Shown piece by piece: positions 11,777 to 22,568 of a stretch of 64,000 bases of DNA (position 1 is the stretch's first letter; every line of letters starts with the position of its first letter). Made by a program: the position numbers and the translations under genes. The DNA is from Coriaria nepalensis (taxonomy: Eukaryota; Streptophyta; Magnoliopsida; Cucurbitales; Coriariaceae). The notes below the pieces were generated by a model. The model was not told the DNA's origin. It ran no database searches and saw nothing but the letters and a program-made list of their open reading frames with translations. The stretch lies in contig CP114495.1 of NCBI GenBank assembly GCA_027186245.1, forward strand, positions 2,619,001 through 2,683,000. The letters run 5' to 3'.

Positions 11777-14700
11777 ATGTCGGGATTTTCCTTCGGATCG
11801 TCGTCCTCTCAACCTTCTTCTTCTTCTGCTTCTGCTTCCTCATTTTCGTTCTTAAACCCTCCCTCGACGCTCGGATTTTCATCCGGATCCGCACCCGGTT
11901 TCTCATTCGGATCCTCCCCGTTCTCTTCCACACTTTCAAACCCTAGCTCCACTTCTTCTTCCTCCTCCACCACCGCATCTTCTCCTTTGCCCTTCGCCGT
12001 CAACAATTCGTCGTCGTCCACTTTTTCTTCACCATTTGGTCAAAACCCTAGCTCCGCCTCCGCTCCTTCCCCCTCATTCGGATTCGGAGCCTCCATTTCA
12101 TCATCATCGTCTTCGGCTCCTTTCTCGCTATTATCCGCCTCCGCTAGTTCTGGCTCATCTCTCTTCGGTGGGGTATCTTCTTCAACTGCAACTCCCTCTG
12201 CTTCGCTTTTTGGCGCAGGTTCATCCGCATGGAGCTCAAGTTCTTCCCTGTTTGGCACTGCTTCATCTGCAGGCAGCTCAACTCCATCCTTGTTTGGAGC
12301 GGTCTCATCCTCAGCCAGTTCAGGTTCGTCCTTATTTGGAACAGCTTCATCAGGTTCGTCCTTATTTGGAACATCTTCAACGTCATCATCTTCAGCTAGT
12401 GCCTCTCCATTTTCACCTACACCGTTGTTCGCTTCATCATCAGCGCCAGCTAGGTCTTCTTTTGCAAACGCATTATCTACAACCCCCTCTTCAAATTCAA
12501 GCTCGCCTTCCCCATTTTCAGCTTCTGTACCTGAATTTTCATTTTCAACCGCTTCATCTTTTTCTAAGACTACACCAACTACTACTGCTGCATCTTCTTC
12601 TTCTCCCCTCGCGTCATCTTCAATTAGCACTTCAAGCTTTTCCCTGTCAACACCCTCTTCCTCAGCTTCTGGAGCTCCTTTCGGGTTTAGCATTTCCAAT
12701 GCAGCATCATCTTCTGTCTCTAGCACACCTGGCACAAACGCCACAAAGCCTACTTTATCCTCATCATCTGTTTCCACATTGTTCTCAACGGTCACAACCA
12801 CCAGTGCCTCAACCCCTCCTCCTAATAGCACGACCCAGTCTACCTTCTCTGTGCCTGCTTTTAATGTGAGTTCTTCAGCCACAACTACGGCTTCAACAAC
12901 AACACCTACTAGCACAGCTGCTTTGGGTATTTCAGGCCCCTTTACAGGCTTTGGGGTCACAAGCACGTCTGCTTCATCTGGGACAACTGGTTCTTTTTCA
13001 TTATCAATCAAAACACCATCACCTGCTTCATCGGTGCAAGCAACGTCAAGCAGTGCGTCACCTTTATTTAGTGAGTATAAATTATTTGAATGATATTTCA
13101 AAAACTTTGTTCAAAATCTGTGGACATGTTTATATATTTATATACTATTAATTGAGAAAGATGGATTAGATTTTGCAAAATTACTTGAAAGTGTCGACCA
13201 CAAAATGCTATGGGGAAGCTGTTTCATTCTTGGATATATAGGGAAGTTAACAAAATTTCAAATTTTAGACCATGTGTTTCGAAATCCAGATTTTTTATTT
13301 AAGTTGTTAGAAGACTAGCAGGTATTTGAGTTTGGTCGTTAATACTTTGTAGGTTATTCTTCAAAAGTAAAGATTATTTACTAATAAAGTAACATATTCT
13401 TGTTATTTTTTGCGACAATAATACTCTGGGATAGGAGATAATCTGCCTTAAACTTCTAGTAAATGGCAATGACAGATGACTGGAAATTCTTTTTGAGATA
13501 GTCAGTACTTTATATAAATATGTAAATTCTACTTTATATGTTCAAACTTTGGCCTTCAATGATAATTTGCATATTCTTTATAGGTGTTTCTACCACCACT
13601 GCTACAGCTACAACCACTTCCAGTTCAAGTGCTGCAGGTCAGACATCTTCATCTCTGATTGTAGCCTCCAGTAGTGGGTATGTATACATCCTCCTGGTTT
13701 TAGTGTCTTACATATGTCAGTATTTGTCATAATAGTAACGTCCAATCTTTCAAACTTGTTACATTTATCATGTTTTCTTAAATTTTTTGATCTATTTGTC
13801 CTGAAAATTTGAATGCTGAAAGGGTTAAAAGATGCAGTAAAACTTAATGCGTGCTTCGTTTTTATATTTTCTACAAGTTTCTCCAGAACTTCTATGGTGA
13901 AACTGTTCAAAATAGTATTGTTGGTAAAGAACATAAAGTTTTTTTTTATTCGATATTTACTTTTCTATTTATCCAAGAGGACAACTTCAAGTGTCAGTGT
14001 AGGTGCATCTGCTGGACCCAAATTGCCATCTGAAATCACAGGGAAGACTGTTGAAGAGGTACCCAATATCTCCATTATTTATCTACATATCTGTCACATT
14101 GTACAATTTAAATATCTAATATTTCACATGATTAGTTACTTGCATGAAATAAATCCTTAGATGGTTGAACTTCTTCATTAGAATTGAATGTGAAGGTGAT
14201 TGTTACCTATGCTGTGGGAACCTTAGTCTGAAATTAATGAATGTGCAAATATATAGAATTTTGGAGGAGGGTCATTATTCTAGACCCAAAGAAATCATAT
14301 TAAATGGACATAAAAGGTATTAAAAAAATCAATATATTAAATGCCTTTTCTGGAACTGAGAGTTAGACGTCAGTCAATATATTCTTGCATCCCTCACATA
14401 TTTAGAGCTTGTATCTATCTTGATTACTGTTTATGACAGATTGATAAACCAATCAGTATAAGGATAGTTGAAAAAATAAAGACGAAAAGAATATAACAAA
14501 AACCATATATTTGTTTCAAAAAGATAAATTATCAAAGAAATAAAGATTTTGATCTCTATGTTCAACCTTTTTTTGATACATTGACATTGTTGATATTAAT
14601 TTGCTTCAAAAGAAAGAAGCATTTCATTTTATTTTTGGTCATATAAAATTTTGAGTTTGATTATTTTTTATTTTTATTTTTATGTGTCTCTTCTTTTATT

Positions 14701-15800
14701 AGTTTCCATTTCTTCTGTAAATGCATTTGACAGATAATCAAGGAATGGAACTCTGAGCTCCAAGAGCGTATTGGGAAATTCCGAAAGCAGGCCAACGCAA
14801 TAGCCGAGTGGGACTGTAGGATTTTACAGAATCGCGATGTTCTTCTCAGGCTTGAGGTGATATATTGCATGTACCAAGAATTATGTACGTTGATGATTGA
14901 ACTATATAAAAACCATAAATCCTCCATGCCGTTGATTCTGTTTTAATATGTCTGCATGATAAATTTTTCTATCTTCAAGTTAAACATTTATGGTAATCAT
15001 GATGGAGTATTACTGATATGGAAGCAAGAGTTATACTCCCTAATTGTGCAATCAATACAAAATTGCTTTCGAGTATTGTCATCATAATGCTGATTCTTCT
15101 GCCTTTTGCTAACTTGTCTATTTAAAAACTGTCTAATGGATGAATTTCATTTCAGATTGAAGTTGCAAAAGTTGTTGAGACTCAGAGTAACTTGGAGCGG
15201 CAATTAGAGTTGATCGAGACTCACCAACAAGAGGTAACTTCTGTCTCTTTCCCTGTTCTGTGCCACTGGTTTTTTTGCATAACCAAAAGAGGGACTTTTG
15301 CTTGCAAACTTTATGAAAGACTTTATATTGGTCTATCAATGTTATTTCCATTTCTCAGTTCCTGTATACATGCACTCTTCTGAGGTGTAAGGCCTTAGCT
15401 ACTTAATTTGAATTGGCAACGTCGAATTAAAAATGGCCTTCCATCACTTGGACAATGCGGACACATTATGAAAATTAATAAAATTGGTCCAGATGCAAAC
15501 TCATGGCATATTATTATGAAAATTAAATTTCACTTATGTATTTTCAGGTTGACAAGGCTTTGCAAAGTATGGAAGAAGAAGCTGAGAGGATTTACAAGGA
15601 TGAGCGGGGTTTGCTTCTTGATGATGAAGCTGCATCCACAAGAGATGCGATGTGAGTGCCTGTTCATTTTCCATTTTTTTCTTTTACTTGCCCCTTTTAT
15701 CCTATGGGTTTGTTTGTCTTATCTTCATCTGATTTCTTCCTCTTGCTATATGTTATCTAATGTTGAGGAAAATATCCATTCTCTAACATCCATATGTCAG

Positions 15801-15850
<50 letters not shown>

Positions 15851-16901
15851 ACTTGATAATTGGATGATACTAAGGTATGGTATTGATTCTTAAGAATATG
15901 TGAGATAGCCAAGGACTGGTGTTAACTGTTGTCTCAAGAATATATTACAGGTTTGAGTTTTTGATAGATCTAATAGTATTTAGTGCGGTCCTTGTAAGTT
16001 TTGTGGCATTTTGTTAATTTTGAATTCATCACCTCTATAGGTCTAAAAAGTGGTAGTGATCCACATCTTGAAGTTCCTACTGTCCATAACTCCATTTGAT
16101 ATAATGTTACTTTTTTTCAATATAATCATTACCTTCAGGGATTAACGGGTGATCAATCAGGTCTTTCTTTAATTTTATCACACTAACTGTCAAAGTTAAA
16201 TGTCTTATAACAGAAATGTGGTCCAAAGTGGGCAATAAGGACCTATTTTTCTTATATCGTTCATTAGCCTTCTGAGTTTCTTATTTCTTATTTCTCTGTT
16301 TCTAAATTGCAGGTACGAGCAGGCTGAATATATAGAGCGGGAATTAGAGCAAATGACAGAACAAATCAAGTCAATTATACTGACCGTCAATGCCAACCAG
16401 GTATAGGTTTTCAGGTCAATAATTCCCACTTTCCTAAATTAGCGTTTCTCCCCACACATGTCCAATTCCTTCTTGTTTCAAATGTAGGGAGGAGAGCTTG
16501 GTACAACTGACGGGATGACACCAATAGATGCAGTTGTACAAATATTAAACAATCAACTAAGTTCTTTGATGTGGATAGATGAAAAGGTCAGTTTATCTTC
16601 TTTCTCCTCCCTTTTTCCTTCCTATATTGCTAGAGATAGATTTCACATGCTTCATAAGCTTGAATTAGGAGTAGTTACTGTCATTTCATGTAGATTTAGA
16701 CCCGAAAAGAAATTCAATGGAGAAAAAGGCACTTCAAATGTAACCCACAGATTCATGTTATGTTATATAATCTTGTTCTGATCTTTTGTCTTTCCTTGTT
16801 CTTGTCAGGCTGAAGAGTTCTCTTCCCGTATTCAGAAGCTCGCTAGTCAGGGATCTGCTGCCGATAAGGAATTATTAGGTCCAAAACTTTGGATGTCATA
16901 G
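11777..16901 (+). CDS. NUP62: Nuclear pore protein NUP62 (Nsp1-like)
   Basis: Nine exons join in frame: 11777-13070, 13584-13677, 13980-14058, 14734-14856, 15156-15233, 15548-15651, 16313-16400, 16488-16586 and 16809-16901, giving 683 residues. Residues 1 to about 460 are a Ser/Thr/Ala-rich FG domain, opening MSGFSFGSSS and carrying many FGSS, SLFG and FGFG repeats. From about residue 475 comes the conserved Nsp1_C coiled-coil domain (TVEEIIKEWNSELQERIGKF, AIAEWDCRIL, YEQAEYIERELEQMTEQI), ending GPKLWMS. Known role: with NUP54 and NUP58 it forms the central channel, and the FG repeats bind transport receptors. A 30-base in-frame direct duplication lies near 12,322-12,381 in the FG part. The weakest junction is the acceptor of exon 3, placed to keep frame. 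The 3' end is tail-to-tail with the next gene, 87 bases away. Confidence 0.93.
15803..15849. repeat. (AT)n microsatellite in NUP62 intron 6
   Basis: An uninterrupted AT dinucleotide run of about 23 units lies between exons 6 and 7 of NUP62. It is likely length-polymorphic. Confidence 0.9.
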
Positions 16902-16988
16902 TTTGTCTTAAAACAACCACATATTTTCTTCATCAGAGATTTCAAATATAAACTTATTGTTGTTCTCAAAAAGGAAAACAAACGTAGT

Positions 16989-18214
16989 TCATGCTCCCTG
17001 AACTCTAGATACAACAACAATGAGAAGGATAATCAAGGAGAGAAGCAATGAAGACCTTATCTTTTCCTCTAAGAACACCTCTTTGTTCTCCGACTTGGGT
17101 TTTTCATCCCGAGGAAGATGCAAAGTAGTATTCACAAGTGAAACAAATTTATTGACCAGTTCCATGATTTTTGCTCTTGTTATGTCTAAGATCCATCTTA
17201 ACATGAAGGTAGCTAAATCTGGTTTGTCCTTTTCCGACTCATCAGCTGGTCTTCTTCCGTTTCCTCCTGCTAAAAAGGGCAATTGCTGTAGCTTATTGGC
17301 AATAAGCTCATTGTTTACAACAGCATCCCAAACAGCTTTATCAGTGCATAAAGACAGAACCAGCCTCTGTTTGCATTTCAACGAGTTAGTAACAAACCCC
17401 CTGACTTCAAGCTCACAAAGATATCGAAGGACAGGGCATAAACCTTGAAAGAGGAATCTGTTTGTAGCCATTGAAAAGCATCATGAACTATTCGGTATCC
17501 ATCAGACTGCATAATTCTTTGATCACGGTACAACGTTAATACATTCTCTGAGATCCCTTGTACAAAACTGCAGCCTCATTTGGACAAACCGCTTATTAAT
17601 AACTAATGGGTTTATATATATATTAAAATCTCGATCCATTAATACGGTTGGAAATAAGAAAATTTATTAATTTAATAAAAAAATTATTATATTAGTTGAA
17701 ATATTAAATTAAAAAAAAAAAGTTTAACTGATTAGGTTTAAGTTGGGATAAAAAAAATTATTTAATTAAAATTATTAATTTATTTATCAAATTAGACGAT
17801 CGCATTTCAAAATTTCTTAATTTAACAAGAAAAAAAAATTCCTCCAATATCCATCCGACAAGATAAAAGGTCTTGTGTTTGAAGTCTAAGTTTCTAGGAA
17901 AATTTCAGAGTAAATTACAGAACTCCTTCCACTAATTATGAACCCATGTGCAAATCTACTTAACTTGAGAAGGGATTACGAAAAACTAACTTGCAAAGTG
18001 AAGCAATTGCGTTTTCAACGTCGAATTGTGATGGAACAGGCCCTAAATCGACGTTGTGATTACGAGACCCACTTTCTCTTTTTTCTTTTCTTTCATGATC
18101 GATGCTGCAATTTGAAGCTGGGTTGGATGTGACGATAGAACAACTACTAGTGGCTGAAACTGGAAGAAGGCTCGAAGTGTTTTTCAGATTGAAATAAGGA
18201 TAATATGAATGCAT
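16989..18214 (-). CDS. Uncharacterised plant protein with C-terminal hydrophobic anchor
   Basis: I built three exons: 18214-17991, 17567-17444 and 17366-16989, joining in frame to 241 residues with stop TGA at 16,991-16,989. Donors are GTTAGT and GTTTAT. The second intron is only 77 bases and holds a perfect TACTAAC branch-point word before the acceptor. An in-frame stop with no ATG precedes codon 1, which supports this start. Residues 1-70 are Ser/Asn-rich and variable-looking. The core runs DVENAIASLCNFVQGIS, RIVHDAFQWLQTD, LSLCTDKAVWDAVVNNE, then an acidic linker and FMLRWILDITRAKIMELVNK. The last 21 residues start with SSLLLSLIILLIVVVS, which looks like a tail-anchor or membrane segment. 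I do not recognise a characterised family and give no function. If the 77-base intron is not removed, an internal ATG at 17,471 opens a shorter frame, which I reject. Confidence 0.78.
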
Positions 18215-18659
18215 GGCTTCTCCTTCTTCGCCAATTTTACCCGCTACTCGACTGCAGTTCCAGTTAGCAGCTGCGTTTTGCCCACACTATCTTAAAGCCC
18301 TCTTTCTCCATATAGTTTGCTTGTAGAAGGTATACCCACGTCATGTAAATTTATTATTATTAATTTTTTTTTTAAGTTCAAAAAAACTTATACAGTATAT
18401 ACACATTTATATTTTTTTAATATAAAATAATAAAGAATTTCTTAAATAAATTGTATTTAAATTCATTTTAATTATATTTATAATTGATATATGATATAAT
18501 AATATAATAGTATAAAATTTATCTTTACGGTTAAAATTCGATCCAATATTAAAACCGAACCGAACCAAACCAAACCAATGTCTAATCATTAACAAACAGA
18601 GCAATTATAACCTAAGCAGAACAAATAGGATTACACTATCTTATAATGACTGGATTTTT

Positions 18660-19805
18660 ATCTCCAACTGGTCATTGGTTGTTCATGATGTTTCTCCTCT
18701 CGGTAAAATGGCTAAACTCACTCAACAAGGATCTCTGGCTGATTACCAGCACCAATTTGAATATCTAGCTAATAAAATCGTTGGTGAACCGGAGCATGCT
18801 TTGGTGAGTTGTTTTCTTACTGGTTTGCGTAGTGATCTGAGGAAAGAAGTGCAGGTGTTTAAACCTCTGACCTTGTATGATGATAAAGTGTCTGATATTG
18901 AGGTCACCACTACTAAGCAGTGGGTGGACAGAACTTGATCCTCTAAATCTTCTTTCCCTAATAAAAACTCTTCCCTACCACCTCTCCTCCCTACTCCTCA
19001 ACCACAGCCTAACCAAAACCCAAACACCACAAAAACCAACCCCGACACCATTAAGAAATTATCCCCTGCCGAAATGGTGAGTCCAGATCAGGAGGAGGAA
19101 CCGCCTATTCAGTGTGTCCAGATCTGTCTAGTCCAACAGACCGCAATTCTACATCGTCCGTTATTCCGGAGATAAGTTTTTACGCGATGGCCGGTCAGCT
19201 TTGCCCAAGGACGCCCCGTGTGAAAGGACAGATTGCTAATACGAGTATTTGAACTCTTGTAGATGGGGGAAGCAGGCACAACTTTATTCAAGAGAGATTA
19301 GCTCGGTTCCTCAAACTCTCTATCTATCCCTCACCTCATTTTAGTGTCCTTATTGGCAACGGTACAACGATGAATTGTGACAGGTACTGTCCAAGCATGC
19401 CAATTGATTTGGATGGCCAGTGATTTGAGATCGTTGTTCTAGGGGTCCAGTGGCTTGAATTGCTGGGACGCATCACCATGGATTATAAGGCCATTATACA
19501 TGGAATTAGACTGGGAAGAGAGGACAAGAAAACTGCAAGGGGAATCACTTATTCAACTAGAGCCGATTCAGTTAAATCAACTTAGAAGGATGGCAAAGAC
19601 AGAAGATTCATCCTATTTTTCATGTGTCTGCTGAAATTCTGTCCTGACCTTACTCTTTCCACTCCTTTGGCACTTCCCTTGCTATCTGTTCAAAATCATC
19701 CTCTTCTATCCAGTGAAGATCAAGCATCAGGGCACATGGAAATCCCACTTATTGGTTCAGTGGTCTAGTCTTCCTTTTGAAGACACTTCTTGGCATGTAA
19801 TGTAT
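18660..19805 (+). pseudogene. Ty3/gypsy retrotransposon remnant, internally deleted
   Basis: Frame-shifted pieces follow in the normal gypsy order. A Gag part (18,675-18,935) has the typical MAKLTQQGSLADYQHQFEYL and LVSCFLTGLRSDLRKEV. A Gag C-terminal motif, IKKLSPAEM, lies near 19,050. A protease-like part (about 19,170-19,480) has LVDGGSRHNFIQERLARFL, LIGNGTTMNCDRYCPS and VVLGVQWLELLG. A following spacer has LIQLEPIQLNQLRRMAKTE. Near 19,735-19,800 is a piece (LLVQWSSLPFEDTSW) matching the chromo-like C-terminus of gypsy polyproteins. The expected reverse transcriptase, RNase H and integrase, about 3 kb, are missing between the last two. Stops and frameshifts are many. No LTRs were identified. 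The flanks 18,330-18,660 hold only AT-rich sequence. Confidence 0.8.
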
Positions 19806-20257
19806 CTTGGCTTAATGTTTCAGTATTGTGGTGGTTATATATGCTAGTAATTTCCAAGCTGAAAGGAGGTCTTTATGGTCGGATTTGGATGTCAAATAAT
19901 GCTCTCCCAGTGGTGTGGGGCGGGAACTTCAACATCATTAGACATGCTTCTGAGAAACTTAGTACGATTTCTCCTTGCTATTCTGCTATGGCTGATTTTG
20001 AGGACTGCATTCAAACTTTTGGGTTGATTGATCGTACTTTCTCCGGTTCCATTTTTACTCATTGTAATAATCGAAGTGGTCTTACTAGGATCTACTCTCG
20101 GTTGGACAGGATTTTAGTCTCTCCTGATATCTGCAATCTTCATAATGGGAAGGTGGAACATTTATCTCGTATAAATTCCGACCATTTTCCTATCCTTTTA
20201 CGCTCAGATTCTGTGTCATATAATAGGCCTCGTCTTTTTAGGTTCCAAAGAATTTAG
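19806..20257 (+). pseudogene. LINE (L1-type) endonuclease fragment
   Basis: An open stretch codes for part of the AP-endonuclease-like domain of a plant LINE ORF2: PVVWGGNFNIIRHASEK (normally GDFN), then FEDCIQTFGLIDRTFSG, RIYSRLDRILVSPD and INSDHFPILL. The catalytic GDFN aspartate is replaced by N (GGNFN), while the SDH motif is kept. Reverse transcriptase is absent downstream. The fragment abuts the gypsy C-terminal piece, so the two elements are fused or nested. Confidence 0.8.
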
Positions 20258-20307
20258 TTTACTCATCCATCTTTTTTGGACACCGTAAAGCTAGCTTGGA
20301 GATATAC

Positions 20308-20336
20308 ACATGCACATGCACATGCACATGCACATC
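20308..20336. repeat. (CACATG)n short tandem repeat
   Basis: About four to five copies of the hexamer CACATG lie just after the LINE fragment. From 20,430 to 20,640 the sequence is very AT-rich with a duplicated block of about 60 bases built on 'ttaatttatttatatattattaatc'. Confidence 0.7.
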
Positions 20337-20847
20337 CTTTTATACGGATTTTCAGAAATCTGCAGAAACTCGTATGGCGTATCAGCCCGTATAACTGTTT
20401 CGACCCGTGGCGGTCCGAAGGTTTTTTTTTAATAAATAATAATAATAAATAAAATTTATTAAAAATAAATTTTAATTTATTTAATTTATTTATATATTAT
20501 TAATCATTTTTAATAATTATTATTTAATTTATTTATATATTATTAATCATTTTTAATAATTATTATTTAATAAATTATAAATTATTAATAATTAAATTAT
20601 AAAAAAATATTATTTAATCAAAAAAATCGTACCGTACTATACTGACCCACGTATCCGTGCCCGGCTTGGCCTATTTTACTATATCTATTACTAATTATAC
20701 GACTCGTTTACGGACCCGATCAACCCGTTATAATAAATCTCTGTCACTGTGAACTTAACAGCTTCCTTCAAACAACCGCGCGGAGTGCAACTGCCACTCC
20801 TCCCTATAGGGTTTAGGGCTTCTCCTTCTACTCTCCCCTTTTCCGCC

Positions 20848-22534
20848 ATGGCGCGATTCCAGAGATTCTCTACATCGCGCCTCTTCTATAGCTTCTACTC
20901 TTCCTATGTCTCTAATGGGTCGCCGTCTTTATCTTCATCGCCGTCCACCGCCTTATTCCTCGGGAACTTCCACCTACGTCAGCTCTCGAACCTGGCGCGT
21001 GCGAAGGAGGAGAAAGACCCATGGTGGAAAGAGTCGATGGACAAGGTTCGAAATATCGGGATCTCTGCGCATATAGACTCGGGAAAGACTACGTTGACCG
21101 AGAGAGTTCTTTTTTACACGGGGAGAATTCATGAAATTCATGAGGTGAGAGGGAGAGATGGAGTGGGTGCCAAGATGGATTCTATGGATTTGGAGAGGGA
21201 GAAAGGGATTACTATCCAGTCGGCGGCGACTTATTGTACGTGGAAGGATTATCAGGTAAAGTTTTTGCTTTCTGGGGAAGGGCGGCAAAAGGCCAATTAA
21301 TTTGAATGAATTGAATTGGTTTTGCGATTAGTTCGAAGAAAATGAAGTGCTTGCTATTATGTTATCTACTTCTTTCTGTTATGAGCAAAAGAAACTTTGA
21401 GAAGTATTACTTCTTACCAAATTAGTGATATAGAAGCTTTGGATCAAGGAACATATAGAAATGATACCTCTACGATATAAATCGAAGGAATTGGTTTTTC
21501 GGGTTGCAATGCCTAGGAAACTTAACGTCCATTTCTTCTTCTTCTTCTTTTTTTTTTCTTTTTCTCTTTTCTGAATTTTGTGCTTGTTATATACATAGTT
21601 GCTTCTTGGAGAAGGTTCTAGAAAGTTATGAAAATATACATTTTTACACATTTGGGAATCTTTCATTGCAGATTAACATAATTGACACCCCTGGTCACGT
21701 TGATTTCACCATTGAGGTTGAGAGGGCTTTGCGTGTTCTTGATGGTGCCATTCTTGTACTTTGTAGTGTTGGTGGTGTGCAAAGTCAGTCAATTACTGTC
21801 GATAGGCAGATGAGAAGATATGAAGTTCCAAGAGTTGCATTTATTAATAAGCTTGATAGGATGGGAGCTGATCCTTGGAAAGTCTTGAACCAGGTGCATT
21901 CCAGAAAACATTTGCTAAACGTACTTTTACTGAATTATTTACTGTTCTACCATCAGGACAAAGATATTCATATTGTTTTTAGTTTATTTTTGAAGTCTCT
22001 ACTACGGTAGTTTGTCTGTCAAAAACATAGTATTAAGAAACTTTATATACAGTTTACTGCATTCTTATGCTTTTTGGAAAGTATTGGGTGGAAGTCTTTT
22101 GGCCAACAACTCTAGTAATTAATTGTAAGAAATGAAGGGATGATAATAATCCTTATTTTAGGATATAAATGAATTTTTCAATTTAGGAAATTACTTTTAT
22201 TATAATTTTTCCAAAGCCCCTTTTTCCCAGTCGATCAGTTTGCAAAGTTAACAGATGAGTTACTTGCATTTTAGGCTGCACACTAGTCAATTTATTGCTG
22301 ATGATCATAGAAACATAAATTTTATTAAATCAACATTTGAAGTAGATTTTGTATATTGTAGTCAAGGTCGAAGCTTCGGCATCATAGTGCAGCTGTGCAA
22401 GTTCCTATTGGGTTAGAAGAGGATTTCAAGGGTCTGGTTGACCTCGTACAGCTAAAAGCTTACTATTTTCATGGCTCCAGTGGGTAAATTTCTGAATTTG
22501 TTGACTTTGTCCTCTCTCTCACTCTCTCTCTCTC

Positions 22535-22568
<34 letters not shown>

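Noticed and set aside
12040..13101. A 353-residue acidic open frame antisense to NUP62 exon 1, and a 277-residue frame on the same strand as NUP62 at 12,036-12,869
   Set aside because: Both are shadows of the Ser/Thr-rich FG exon, whose biased codons leave other frames free of stops. They have no domain, and the NUP62 frame explains the sequence.
15408..15851. 147-residue plus-strand frame ending in repeated Tyr-Ile
   Set aside because: It joins NUP62 exon 6 in the wrong frame with intron and (AT)n repeat sequence.
17367..17471. N-terminus starting at the internal ATG at 17,471 for the minus-strand protein
   Set aside because: These residues lie mostly in a 77-base intron with donor, branch point and acceptor. 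Splicing links two other exons in frame and gives a longer coherent protein.
18213..18326. Plus-strand 37-codon frame beginning MASPSSPILPA
   Set aside because: It overlaps the leader and start codon of the minus-strand gene, has no donor or continuation, and matches nothing I know.
20749..20847. Extension of mEF-G upstream of 20,848
   Set aside because: The upstream frame has no ATG (it begins at GTG). The ATG at 20,848 has a good context and is followed by a typical mitochondrial presequence.
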